DNA of 64,000 nucleotides from Maricaulis sp036231565 (GCA_036231565.1 JAZAHA010000062.1:35412-99411); one strand, 5' to 3'; shown: positions 1 to 8,369, counted from the first letter of the stretch. A program made the numbers and translations. Notes: generated by a model not told the origin, from the sequence alone.

Positions 1-74
1 CCGGCATTGGCGGCGCCGATCGCCTCGATCAGGGCAGGATGGGCGGGGGCGGTGGTGTCGGACAGGAAATTCAT
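1..74 (-). CDS. Low-specificity L-threonine aldolase, N-terminal fragment cut by window edge
   Basis: Only the first 24 codons are present. They read MNFLSDTTAPAHPALIEAI followed by GAANA, which matches the usual opening of alphaproteobacterial low-specificity threonine aldolases (PLP enzymes that cleave threonine to glycine and acetaldehyde). The ATG at 74 lies 31 bases after the stop of the preceding minus-strand gene, so it is probably the last visible gene of the sortase-linked operon. No strong Shine-Dalgarno sequence is visible. The identification rests on a short segment and should be treated as provisional. Confidence 0.6.
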   Translation of the reverse strand, partial: MNFLSDTTAPAHPALIEAIGAANA

Positions 75-105
75 GGCCGCAATGGACGTTGCCGGAGCGT
101 TGGCG

Positions 106-891
106 TCAATCGCCGAATGCCGGGTCCGGCACCAGTGGCGGCAGGCTGTCGCGCATCTGGTCGGCCGAGGAGGTCATGCGGCCCGTCGGGTCGGCCAGGG
201 TCGACTGACCGTGGAGGTCGCGCACCGGCAGGCCGCGGCCGGCATAGAGGGCACGGATCTGCATGTCCGTCAGATTGGCGAAAGCGGCTTCTGCCTTGGC
301 GATATTCTCGGGACTGGCGAACTGCAGCATGGGCAGGCCCTCGGACCCGTCGCTGGGCGGGCAGCCAAGTGCGTCGCGATTGGCGTCTGAGCTCGAGAGG
401 CAGAAGACATCCCGCAGGACTCCTCTGGCGCCGCCGCCATTGATGCCATTGGGCAGAGGCACGGCGTCGCCTATGAACTCGGTTGGCCGTTGCGGCGCGC
501 CGCCACCGCCGGCGGGAGCCTCGCCTTCTTCGACCCGTTGCTCGGGCTCTGCAGCAGGGTCAGACGTCTCTGCGCGCTCCGTCGGTTGCACCTGCTCCGA
601 CGGGATGGTCTCCACTGTCCCGGACGCTGGCTCTGCGGCGGCCGGTTCCGGATCCGGCTCGACGGCCTCCGCAGGTTCCGGAGACGGCAGGGTCACGAAG
701 ACCACATCGATTGCTTCCGGCTGCTCCGTTGAGGCGAACCGGTGTGGCAACAGGATGAGAAGAAGCAGCAAAGCCCCGTTTGCGGCGATCGACAGCGCAC
801 CGGCGAGCAAGCGGCGGCGCAAGACCTCGGTCGGGGGCGCGAACAACGCTACGCCCAATCCAGCCTCCCTTCGGCCCCCGCCGTGCGTCAT
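106..891 (-). CDS. TonB-like proline-rich membrane protein without a recognisable TonB C-terminal domain
   Basis: The 261-aa product has a basic cytoplasmic lead, one membrane segment at about residues 28-49, and then a Pro/Glu/Ala-rich stretch at about 70-125, as in TonB-type periplasm-spanning proteins. The C-terminal 110 residues (Gly-rich turn, two Cys, then a helical region ending PLVPDPAFGD) do not look like the TonB receptor-binding fold. I chose the ATG at 891 because the membrane segment follows directly; an upstream in-frame start at 978 would add a non-conserved-looking arginine-rich leader that overlaps the sortase end. It lies 52 bases downstream of the sortase gene on the same strand, so it may be co-expressed. 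Function is unknown. Confidence 0.6.
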   Translation of the reverse strand: MTHGGGRREAGLGVALFAPPTEVLRRRLLAGALSIAANGALLLLLILLPHRFASTEQPEAIDVVFVTLPSPEPAEAVEPDPEPAAAEPASGTVETIPSEQVQPTERAETSDPAAEPEQRVEEGEAPAGGGGAPQRPTEFIGDAVPLPNGINGGGARGVLRDVFCLSSSDANRDALGCPPSDGSEGLPMLQFASPENIAKAEAAFANLTDMQIRALYAGRGLPVRDLHGQSTLADPTGRMTSSADQMRDSLPPLVPDPAFGD

Positions 892-943
892 GCATAACGG
901 AGCGCGGCGGGCCTGACCAGTGCGGCCGAGGGTTACGAATGCG

Positions 944-1528
944 TCAGGTGGTCCGGACCGGTTCGGCCCACACCACATAGCGCAGCGGGCCGGGGGTGAC
1001 GGCGCCGAAGGGCCAGCAGGTCACCAGCGCCAACCGGGCCGGGCCGTCACTGCCGGTCTCGATGCCGGAGCGGGCCGCCTCGACGATCTCGCTGCCGGTG
1101 ACCCGGAAGGCGAGAGGCGGTGCGTCCGTCCGTTCGATAATCACGGTCTGGCCCGGTTCGAGATGCTGCAGGAACCGGAAATGCGTGTCGCGGTGGGCTG
1201 CGATCACCGAGATGCCGGGTTCGCCGGGCGTGGCGGACGCTGTCAGCAAGGAAGGGCCGAAGGCCAGGGCTTCGCCTCCGGCCTCGGCCAGCACGATGGC
1301 GTGTTCGCCCAGATCCGGAACGGAGAGCCGCGCCACGGGCCAGGTATCGGCCCAGGGCCATGGTGTGGGCGCGGTCTCTCCGTCGATCGCACGGGCCCAG
1401 GCTCTTGCGAGCAGGACTTGTGCAATTTCAGCCTTGGCGCTGATCCAGACACCCTGCCCGACAAGGGCGGTGCCGGCGGCAATCAGGGCCAGCGAGGCGG
1501 TCTTGGCGAACAGGGCCGGGTTCAGCAT
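944..1528 (-). CDS. Class GN (marine proteobacterial) sortase
   Basis: This 194-aa protein has one N-terminal membrane anchor (about residues 10-30) and a sortase fold. The catalytic His112 sits in VIAAHRDTHF, Cys171 in LALVTCWPF, and the likely Arg is R183 in PLRYVV. Sortases are cysteine transpeptidases that cleave an LPxTG-like signal and transfer the protein to an acceptor; in Gram-negative bacteria this GN class occurs next to a single dedicated substrate. The ATG at 1528 overlaps the end of the substrate gene by seven bases, so the two are translationally coupled. The longer open frame upstream is read inside the substrate gene and was not used as the start. Confidence 0.9.
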   Translation of the reverse strand: MLNPALFAKTASLALIAAGTALVGQGVWISAKAEIAQVLLARAWARAIDGETAPTPWPWADTWPVARLSVPDLGEHAIVLAEAGGEALAFGPSLLTASATPGEPGISVIAAHRDTHFRFLQHLEPGQTVIIERTDAPPLAFRVTGSEIVEAARSGIETGSDGPARLALVTCWPFGAVTPGPLRYVVWAEPVRTT

Positions 1529-3747
1529 GCGGACTGCCTCCGCTGTACGATCCGCCAGGCCAGGCCAGTCAGGGCCAGCAGGAGGCCCAGCAGGATCAGC
1601 CATTCTCGCGGTGTGGCGGTCGCCGGCAGAGCCAGACCCTCGCGTGCCCGCGCATCGCCGGCTGCCGGCGGCGTGCCGGGGGCGAGGCGGTCGATGAGGG
1701 CGGGATCGAGTGCAGCGCGATGTTGCGGTCCCGGATTGCGGTTCATCACGGCCTCGAAGTCCCAGCCGTGTGGCACCATCAGTGGCACCTCGCGTGCGGC
1801 CAGAGCCTCGTCCGCCGGCCGTGCGGGCGTCACATCGACGGCCACGAGGCTGGTCAGGCGGGAGACGAGATGAAAGTCGAGCGCGGTCTGGAGGACTTCG
1901 GCGTCGATCCTCTCGGCACTGGCGCCCTGGTAGCGCAGCTCCTCGAGCGTACGGATCCGGTTGCGGGCCCACAGCGTGGCGATGCCATTGGCAGGCCGGG
2001 CGGTGGACAGGGACAGATCCTCCTGCCACAGGGGCTCGCCCATCCGGCCTTCCAGCCGCATGCTGCCGGCCGGATTGTCGAGGCGGGCCGTCATCAGCAC
2101 CGGTTCGCCATAGTAGAGGTCCGGCAGCGGCGCAGGCCAGATCTCGCTCAGCGCGCCTTCGGGGAAGAGCGCGTCCAGGTCGGTCATCACAGGACGTTCC
2201 AGTGCCGTAAAGAGCGCGTCCATCGCACCGGCGACTTCGGAGACATCGCCGATATGGGTGAAAGTGCCGCGGCCGGCGCGCGCCGCGCGGCTCATGAAAT
2301 AGGTGTTGGGTGCCGAACCGATACCGACCGGGAAGAGGCGCGACCGGCCCAGCCCGTCATGGATGGCGGCAAACAGCGCGTCCTCATTGCCTATGGCGCC
2401 GTCCGTCAGGAAGACCACCTGGCGCACGCGGGCGGCGTCCTGCGGCGTGGCATCGGCCAGGGCGGCCTTCATGGCGGGCAGCATCTCGGTGCCGCCATTG
2501 GCGTCGAGGCCGCGAACAAAGCGCCGCGCCCGGTCGAGATTGTCCCGGCTTGCGTCGACCGGCGCGGGAAAGACCTGCTCCATCGTATTGTCGAAACGGA
2601 TGACGTTGAACCGGTCGCCGGGCTGCATCCGGTCGAGTGCGCTCAGCAGGGCCTGCTTGGCCTGCCGCATGGAAGTGCCGGCCATCGATCCTGAATTATC
2701 GATCACGAACACCGTCTCGCGCGCCTGGCGAGGCGCATCGCTGCCGAGCGATGCCGGTGGCAGGACCTGGGCGAGAAGATAGGTTTCGCCATTCAGCGTC
2801 TGCGTGAAGAGGGCGGCGCTGGGGCGGTCTTCCTCGGCCGGGCGCCAGGTCAGCACGAAATCGCGATTGGCGGGCACCGGACCGTCGGCGAGCGAGATCC
2901 GCGCATCGCCCTCGCCCAGGCGCTCGACCAGGGTGGCGTGATAGAGGCTGGCAATCTCTCCCGGCTCGAAACCCGGCTGCAGGCGGGCGGTGATGGAGAC
3001 GGGCAGGCGCAGGGCGTTTTCCGGTTCGCCATCGGGGTGCATCAAGGGCGGCGTGATGCGGTGGGCGTCTGGCAGTGCGGACGGGGCGTTCGCACCTTCG
3101 GCGACGAATTGTGGCGCATCGGCCGGGATATAGCGCGGCGTGATCGCCAGCGGCACGCGCAGCGCGAATGTGCCATCGGCGAGGCGGGCCACGTCCTGGT
3201 ATTCAATCTGCACGATGATGGTCTCGCCAGGGCCGATATTGGCGACGGATGTGGTGAACATGTTGGGGCGTTCCTGCTCAAGCAGGCTGGCACGCTGGCC
3301 GTTCGCCCGGGCGTCCTCATAAATCCGCCGCGCCTGGCGCCGTTCATGGATCTCGCCTTCAATGAAACGGTCACCGACCTGCATGCGCAGCCGGTCGACG
3401 CCGGCATCGGCGGGCAGGGGGAAGACGTAAATTCCTTCGACCCAGGCATCCGACGGGTTCTCGAAACGCTGGGTCACCGTGGCGCGCACGACCGGGCCGG
3501 CGATGTCGAGGGCGATGTCGGTCGCAACCAGCGGGGCGGGGATGTACAGGCCGGCATCGACGGTGCGGATCAGCAGCGCGCTCTCCTCCATCTCCGAAAG
3601 GCGGACCAGGCCGGCGTCCGGCGGAGCCGGCGTGTCGGCCCGGGCCTCCGTCCACAGGAAGAGCGAAACAATGAAGACGGCGATGGCCAGAACGAGGGCG
3701 AATCCGCCCTGCGAACCGGACCCGCGGCTGCGGCGTGTCGATGTCAT
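1522..3747 (-). CDS. Marine proteobacterial sortase target protein (VIT + VWA domains, LPATA sorting signal)
   Basis: The 741-aa protein begins with a membrane or signal segment (about 16-32), followed by a VIT (vault inter-alpha-trypsin) domain at about 60-190 and a von Willebrand A domain starting near 345 with a MIDAS motif (D350, S352, S354). At the C-terminus LPATA (707-711) is followed by a hydrophobic helix and a short RIVQRR tail, the tripartite arrangement of a sortase sorting signal. This matches the known target family partnered with class GN sortases. The start at 3747 has GGGGAG seven bases upstream. It probably ends up attached at the cell surface or periplasmic face by the neighbouring sortase; the acceptor is unknown. 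Confidence 0.9.
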   Translation of the reverse strand: MTSTRRSRGSGSQGGFALVLAIAVFIVSLFLWTEARADTPAPPDAGLVRLSEMEESALLIRTVDAGLYIPAPLVATDIALDIAGPVVRATVTQRFENPSDAWVEGIYVFPLPADAGVDRLRMQVGDRFIEGEIHERRQARRIYEDARANGQRASLLEQERPNMFTTSVANIGPGETIIVQIEYQDVARLADGTFALRVPLAITPRYIPADAPQFVAEGANAPSALPDAHRITPPLMHPDGEPENALRLPVSITARLQPGFEPGEIASLYHATLVERLGEGDARISLADGPVPANRDFVLTWRPAEEDRPSAALFTQTLNGETYLLAQVLPPASLGSDAPRQARETVFVIDNSGSMAGTSMRQAKQALLSALDRMQPGDRFNVIRFDNTMEQVFPAPVDASRDNLDRARRFVRGLDANGGTEMLPAMKAALADATPQDAARVRQVVFLTDGAIGNEDALFAAIHDGLGRSRLFPVGIGSAPNTYFMSRAARAGRGTFTHIGDVSEVAGAMDALFTALERPVMTDLDALFPEGALSEIWPAPLPDLYYGEPVLMTARLDNPAGSMRLEGRMGEPLWQEDLSLSTARPANGIATLWARNRIRTLEELRYQGASAERIDAEVLQTALDFHLVSRLTSLVAVDVTPARPADEALAAREVPLMVPHGWDFEAVMNRNPGPQHRAALDPALIDRLAPGTPPAAGDARAREGLALPATATPREWLILLGLLLALTGLAWRIVQRRQSAC

Positions 3748-4005
3748 CTGGATACTCCCCGAACGCGCCGGCCGCCCCGCCTCTGCGAGGGTGCGGCAGG
3801 GGGCGGCCGGCCTCCCTGTCCGAGAAAAGGCTGGGCTGTGAACACGGATGCGGCAGGGCGGGAATGCGGCGATTGCGCGGAGAAGTGGGGCGATTGGTGG
3901 GCACCATGTGCGGTCAATGCGCACGTTTCGTTTGTTTATTGCTTTGCAAACCAGTAGTTTATCCGCGTTCCTGCAACACTTTTGCGCGAAGTAAGTTTGA
4001 GCTTG

Positions 4006-5637
4006 ATGGAGCTGACGCAAAACTCACCGCATTCCGGTCCGGTGCCCCCTCAGGAGGCGAGGCGCGACTACATGCGTATGGCTCTGGGGGGAATCAGTCT
4101 CGCGCTGATCGCGCTAGGTACAGTTGTCATGGTCGGTTGGTGGATCCGGTCCGAAGCCATCGTCCAGATCAATCCCGACTTCACTCCGATGCAGTTCAAC
4201 ACGGCGCTGTGCTTCCTGCTCGGCGGAATGGGGCTGGCAGCTCTGGCATGGAGGCAGGTCTGGATTGTACGCGGTTGCGCCGGCGCGCTTGCTCTGATCT
4301 CGGGACTGACGGCGCTGCAATACCTGACGGGTTGGCCTCTGGGTATCGACGAACTCTTCGTGGAGCATTTCACAACGGTCGAGACGAGCCATCCCGGCCG
4401 TATGGCGCCCAATACAGCTTTCGCCTTCTTGCTCGGAGCGGCGTTCCTGGCCTGTGCGGCGCCGATCTGGCAGGCGGAGCTTTCCCGAAGCCTGTTGCTG
4501 GTTATCAGTCCTGCAATTGTCGGTCTGGCGGTTCTGTCACTGACCGGATATGTGGCGGGGATCGAGGCCCTGTTCGGCTGGAGCCAATACACCAGGATGG
4601 CAATCCATACCTCGCTGGGCTTCCTGGTGTTCGGGGGCGGGGCTGTGATGGTTGCCTGGGACGTGGAGACGCAGCGTGACAGGCTTCGCTCGTTTTCCCT
4701 GATTGCGCCGGCTGTCGCTGCGTCCTTGACGGTAATGGCCGGCCTTTGGCTCGCGCTCGATCACTATGAAAGGCAGCGCCTCAGTGTCCTGCAGGACGTG
4801 GCGCCGGAGCTGGCAATCCGTTCCGCGCTGCCCGAGATCGTACTGCTGGCGGGCCTGCTTCTGACAGCTCTCATCGGTGTGGCGGTGCATTTCGTGCACG
4901 AGTCTCGCGATGCGCGCAGCCTGCGCCGGGCCAATGCAGAGCTTCGGGAGGCCAACAACGAACTCGACAAGTTCGCCCACGTAGCCTCCCATGATCTGAA
5001 ATCGCCCCTGCGCGGGATCCGGCAGCTTGCCAGTTGGCTGCGAAGCGATATCGGTGACAGCGCGAGCACGCGGGTGGTGCGCTATATCGATCAGCTCGAC
5101 AGCCGGGCGGAACGGCTTCAGGATCTGCTTGATGCCCTTCTTGCCTACTCGCGGATCGGCCGATCGAGACGTACGCTCGCCCGGTTCGGCGTGCGGGCCG
5201 CGATCGAGGATGTCGTCGGACTGGCCGCCCTGCCGTCGGGCATGGACGTCCGCATCGATGCCGGTGAAGATGACCTCTTGGCAGACCGTGCTCTGTTCGA
5301 CACCGTTTTTCTGAATCTGGTCACCAACGCTGCCAAGCACCATGATCGCGATCATGGTGTGATCACGATTACGGTAAGGCGCACCCAGATCGTTTACGAG
5401 ATCGAAGTCGCAGATGACGGTCCCGGAATCCCCGAACGGCATCACGCGCGAATATTCGAGATCTTCCAGACCTTGCGGCCCCGGGACGAACTCGAGGCAA
5501 GCGGAATGGGGTTGGCGATTGTCGGCAAGGCAGCAAACCGGGCCGGGGCAGAAATCCGTGTGATTTCTGATCCTGCAACCGGACGCGGAACTCGTTTTGT
5601 GGTGGAATGGCCGCGCATTCCACCGATCGAGGAATAG
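4006..5637 (+). CDS. Membrane sensor histidine kinase (seven or more membrane helices, HisKA-HATPase)
   Basis: The N-terminal half carries about seven hydrophobic helices (MASE-like, no obvious ligand pocket). A HisKA dimerisation domain follows, with phospho-acceptor H329 in HVASHDLKSPLRG, then a HATPase domain with NLVTNAAKHH (N box), DDGPGIP (G1) and GMGLAIV (G2). This layout resembles kinases paired with Rcp1-like single-domain receivers, and exactly such a receiver follows two bases later. Start choice is uncertain: ATG 4006 keeps a 22-residue polar lead, while ATG 4072 is preceded by a stronger AGGAGGCGAGG at 4052-4062. A weak promoter TTGTTT-17-TAGTTT lies at 3932-3960. The signal is unknown. 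Confidence 0.85.
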   Translation: MELTQNSPHSGPVPPQEARRDYMRMALGGISLALIALGTVVMVGWWIRSEAIVQINPDFTPMQFNTALCFLLGGMGLAALAWRQVWIVRGCAGALALISGLTALQYLTGWPLGIDELFVEHFTTVETSHPGRMAPNTAFAFLLGAAFLACAAPIWQAELSRSLLLVISPAIVGLAVLSLTGYVAGIEALFGWSQYTRMAIHTSLGFLVFGGGAVMVAWDVETQRDRLRSFSLIAPAVAASLTVMAGLWLALDHYERQRLSVLQDVAPELAIRSALPEIVLLAGLLLTALIGVAVHFVHESRDARSLRRANAELREANNELDKFAHVASHDLKSPLRGIRQLASWLRSDIGDSASTRVVRYIDQLDSRAERLQDLLDALLAYSRIGRSRRTLARFGVRAAIEDVVGLAALPSGMDVRIDAGEDDLLADRALFDTVFLNLVTNAAKHHDRDHGVITITVRRTQIVYEIEVADDGPGIPERHHARIFEIFQTLRPRDELEASGMGLAIVGKAANRAGAEIRVISDPATGRGTRFVVEWPRIPPIEE

Positions 5638-5639
5638 AT

Positions 5640-6089
5640 ATGGCGATAAGACCCCATCTTCCTATGCCCAGAGTCCCCGTGACCCTGTTTGTCGTCGATG
5701 ACGATGAAATTGACCGGGAGACGATCCTGCGGTCCCTTGAGGAGCGCGGGCTGGAAAACCCTGTGCGCACTGCCCGGGATGGCGAGGAAGCTCTGGCGAT
5801 CCTGAAGGGGGAAGGCGGCGAGCCGATAAGGATGCCCTACCTGATCCTCCTGGATCTGAATATGCCGAGGATGAACGGAATCGAGTTGCTGCGGCATATC
5901 CGCCGCGACCCGGAGCTCAAGCGGGCGGTGGTGTTCGTGCTGACGACCTCGAACGCCGAGAGCGACAGAACGGCGGCCTATGATCTCAATGTTGCGGGCT
6001 ATATTCTCAAGGCCAGAGCCGGGCTGGAGTTCGAGCGTGTTGTCGAGTTGATCGACCAGTTCGAACGCAATGTGGAATTCCCGAACTAG
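5640..6089 (+). CDS. Single-domain response regulator (Rcp1-like receiver)
   Basis: The product is a 149-aa stand-alone receiver domain with the acidic cluster VVDDDE (20-23), phospho-acceptor D72 in LLDLNMP, TTS as the switch Thr, and Lys in YILKARAG. No DNA-binding output domain is present, so it probably acts by phosphotransfer or protein contact. The ATG at 5640 has GAGGAA six bases upstream and begins two bases after the kinase stop, which indicates a two-gene operon and a cognate pair. An upstream in-frame ATG at 5607 overlaps the kinase and is less likely. A small hairpin (6094-6112) follows but lacks a T run. Confidence 0.88.
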   Translation: MAIRPHLPMPRVPVTLFVVDDDEIDRETILRSLEERGLENPVRTARDGEEALAILKGEGGEPIRMPYLILLDLNMPRMNGIELLRHIRRDPELKRAVVFVLTTSNAESDRTAAYDLNVAGYILKARAGLEFERVVELIDQFERNVEFPN

Positions 6090-6224
6090 ACGGGCCGGAT
6101 ATTGCATCCGGCAGTCATGCAAAAACGCGGTGCGGTTTTGGCGATACTGCATGGCTGGGCTATTGGCGGGCCCGGCAAGCCCGACTAGGGTCGTGTCTTC
6201 GCATACAAGATCCGGGACACTGTC

Positions 6225-7430
6225 ATGACCTTTACGCCCTCCGCTGCGCTGCAGCGCGTGCAACCCTCCGCCACGCTCGCCGTGACCCAGAAGGCCCGCG
6301 ACCTGAAGGCGAAAGGCATTGACGTCATTTCGCTGGGCGCCGGCGAGCCGGACTTCGATACGCCGGATCACATCAAGGAAGCGGCGATCGACGCGATCCG
6401 GCGCGGCGAGACCAAATACACGGCGGTCGACGGCATTCCCGAACTGAAGGACGCCATCATCAAGAAATTCCGCCGTGACAACGGTCTGGAGTACACGGCG
6501 GCCCAGGTGCATGTATCGACGGGCGGCAAGCCAGTGATCTACAACGCGCTGCTCGCCTCGGTGAATCCGGGGGACGAAGTGATCATTCCGGCGCCTTACT
6601 GGGTAAGCTATCCAGAAATGGTGAACCTGGTCGGCGGTACGCCGGTGCCGATCCGCGCCGGCATCGAGAGCCGTTTCAAGATCACGCCGGAACAGCTCGA
6701 GGCCGCGATCACGTCGAAGACGCGCTGGCTGATCCTCAACTCGCCCTCCAACCCGACGGGTGTCGGCTATACCGCGGACGAGCTGAAGGCGCTGGCCGAT
6801 GTGCTGCTCAAGCACAGTCATGTCTGGATCATGACCGACGACATGTATGAACACATTGTCTACCAGGGCTATGAATTCGCCACCATCGCCCAGGTCGAGC
6901 CGAAACTCTATGACCGCACCCTGACGATGAATGGTGTGTCCAAGGCCTATTCCATGACCGGCTGGCGGATCGGTTATGCCGGCGGACCGCAGGCGCTCAT
7001 CAAGGAAATGGGCAAGGTCGCTTCACAGACCACCTCCAACCCGTGCTCGATCAGCCAGTGGGCATCGGTTGCGGCGCTGAACGGGGATCACGGCTTCCTG
7101 GAAGCGCGCAATGCCGCCTTCCTGCGCCGCCGGGATCTGGTGTTGGAGGCAATAAATGCGTCAGAGGGCCTCGTTGCGCCGACACCGGAAGGCGCCTTCT
7201 ATGTATTCGCTGACTGTTCCGGCACGATCGGCAAGACCGCGCCGGACGGAACTTTCATCGAGAACGATACCGATTTCTGCTCGGCTTTGCTTGAGGCAGA
7301 GGCTGTGGCGGTCGTTCCTGGCGTGGCCTTTGGTCTGGAACCGGGCTTCCGGATTTCCTATGCGACGGACGATGCGTCGCTGAGGGAGGCCGGTCTTCGG
7401 ATCCAGCGCTTCTGCGCTTCGCTGAAGTAG
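6225..7430 (+). CDS. aspC: Class I/II pyridoxal-phosphate aminotransferase (aspartate aminotransferase type)
   Basis: This is a 401-aa fold-type I aminotransferase. The Schiff-base lysine is K240 in VSKAYSMTGWRIGY. Other family marks are SLGAGEPDFDTPD near the N-terminus, SPSNPTG for cofactor contact, and the substrate-carboxylate Arg in GFRISYA near the C-terminus. The length and motifs fit the Rhizobium-type AatA/AspC subgroup, which exchanges amino groups between aspartate and 2-oxoglutarate and sometimes also accepts prephenate. The gene stands alone, 135 bases after the receiver gene, with its own probable promoter. The exact substrate preference cannot be read from sequence. Confidence 0.9.
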   Translation: MTFTPSAALQRVQPSATLAVTQKARDLKAKGIDVISLGAGEPDFDTPDHIKEAAIDAIRRGETKYTAVDGIPELKDAIIKKFRRDNGLEYTAAQVHVSTGGKPVIYNALLASVNPGDEVIIPAPYWVSYPEMVNLVGGTPVPIRAGIESRFKITPEQLEAAITSKTRWLILNSPSNPTGVGYTADELKALADVLLKHSHVWIMTDDMYEHIVYQGYEFATIAQVEPKLYDRTLTMNGVSKAYSMTGWRIGYAGGPQALIKEMGKVASQTTSNPCSISQWASVAALNGDHGFLEARNAAFLRRRDLVLEAINASEGLVAPTPEGAFYVFADCSGTIGKTAPDGTFIENDTDFCSALLEAEAVAVVPGVAFGLEPGFRISYATDDASLREAGLRIQRFCASLK

Positions 7431-7463
7431 ATATAGGCGGAGTTTATGGCTGTCCCAATTAAT

Positions 7464-7482
7464 CCTCATTTGAATTATGAGG
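7464..7482. promoter_or_regulatory. Inverted repeat in the dps promoter region
   Basis: CCTCAT and ATGAGG form a 6-bp inverted repeat with a 7-base centre. It overlaps a possible -35 (TTGAAT, 7470-7475), with a -10-like TATAAA at 7495-7500 (spacing 19, longer than ideal). The position suits an operator for the stress-induced dps gene, but it does not match a specific regulator consensus that I can name. Confidence 0.3.
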
Positions 7483-7550
7483 CTCCGGGGCTCATATAAA
7501 AGAGTGATGCCGCGGCCTCAGCCGCACGCGAACCAAAAATGGAGAACACA

Positions 7551-8018
7551 ATGAGCATCAATATGGGTCTGTCCGAAACGCAACGCGAAACCATGGCCAA
7601 GGCCGTGACCGCCGTTCTGGCCGACACTTACGCGCTCTACTTCAAGACGCACGCCTATCACTGGAACGTCACCGGTCCGCGCTTTCACGATCTGCACGGC
7701 CTGTTCGAAGCCCAGTATAACGAGCTGTGGACGGCGACGGACGAAATTGCCGAGCGTATCCGTGCGCTCGGCCTTGTCGCGCCGCGCACCTATAACGAGA
7801 TGGCCGAAGCCGCCTCGATCAAGTCCGGCGGCGAGGAAACCCAAGCCAACGACATGCTGAAGGACCTGGTGAAAGGCCATGAGGCCGTCGTTGCCACGAT
7901 CCGCAAGGCGTTGTCCCTGGCTGACGAGAATAATGATGAGGCGACTGCCGATCTGCTGGCACCGCGCGTGACTGCGCACGAGAAGGCGGCGTGGATGCTG
8001 CGCTCCACGATCGGCTGA
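7551..8018 (+). CDS. dps: Dps-family DNA-binding ferritin-like protein
   Basis: This 155-aa four-helix ferritin-like protein has the Dps dinuclear ferroxidase signature HAYHWNVTGPRFHDLHGLF followed by an acidic segment ending DEIAERIRALG, with the His, Asp and Glu ligands in place. Dps dodecamers oxidise and store iron using peroxide and protect DNA in starvation or oxidative stress. The start at 7551 (MSINMGL) has GGAGAA four bases upstream; the in-frame ATG at 7539 lacks such a site. It is monocistronic, with a strong hairpin terminator at 8064-8094 directly after it. Confidence 0.93.
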   Translation: MSINMGLSETQRETMAKAVTAVLADTYALYFKTHAYHWNVTGPRFHDLHGLFEAQYNELWTATDEIAERIRALGLVAPRTYNEMAEAASIKSGGEETQANDMLKDLVKGHEAVVATIRKALSLADENNDEATADLLAPRVTAHEKAAWMLRSTIG

Positions 8019-8063
8019 TTTTCTACCCGGCTCAGCCCTCGTGCCAGATATTCTGGCGAAAGA

Positions 8064-8100
8064 GACACCCCGGAAGCGCCGCTTCCGGGGTGTCTTTCGT
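8064..8100 (+). terminator. Rho-independent terminator of dps
   Basis: A perfect 14-bp stem (8064-8077 with 8081-8094, loop GCC) is followed by TTTCGTTT. It lies 45 bases after the dps stop. A second terminator on the opposite strand is adjacent (8107-8142), so the two transcripts converge here. Confidence 0.85.
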
Positions 8101-8106
8101 TTCGGG

Positions 8107-8142
8107 AAAAAAAAGCGCCCCGGTCCTGGAAGGACCGGGGCG
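8107..8142 (-). terminator. Rho-independent terminator of the small RNA
   Basis: On the minus strand a perfect 12-bp GC-rich stem (8142-8131 with 8127-8116, three-base loop) is followed directly by eight T residues (8114-8107). It is 280 bases beyond the LysR stop, too far to be a normal lysR terminator, which supports a separate transcript ending here. Confidence 0.85.
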
Positions 8143-8297
8143 GCAGAGATATCTGCGGGCGGGGTCGCCCGAAAAGGGTAGGCGCCGGACCCGATAGGGG
8201 AGGAGACGGGGCCCGGCGCGAAGTGCATACCGTATGGGGAGGAGACGGGTATGCAGAACTCAGATGGGGGATCTGAGAGCGCGGCGTTGCCGCCGCG
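8107..8297 (-). ncRNA. Probable small RNA with twin anti-Shine-Dalgarno hairpin loops
   Basis: Read on the minus strand this 190-base stretch is a chain of hairpins. They are a 7-bp stem with GCAA loop (8297-8280), a 7-bp stem with CCCCC loop (8277-8259), and a 7-bp stem (8254-8225) whose loop holds CGTCTCCTCCCC. Next come a 10-bp stem with one mismatch (8219-8182) with the same CGTCTCCTCCCC in its loop, a 5-bp stem with a GACCCC loop (8171-8156), and a terminator of 12 bp perfect stem (8142-8116) followed by eight T. CTCCTCCCC is complementary to ribosome-binding sites, as in known alphaproteobacterial trans-acting sRNAs with C-rich loops. The 5' end is approximate, and it could also be a processed LysR 3' UTR. 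No convincing protein frame explains the region. Confidence 0.65.
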
Positions 8298-8369
8298 TTG
8301 GCAAGACTTATGCCGCAGTTGCGAAATAGCGACCAGAGCTATGCGGGCATGTCGGCCATGCAAAAATGC

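Noticed and set aside
7518..8363. A 281-codon minus-strand frame covering dps and the small-RNA region
   Set aside because: It is antisense to dps over most of its length and passes through two terminators, so it cannot be a real gene.
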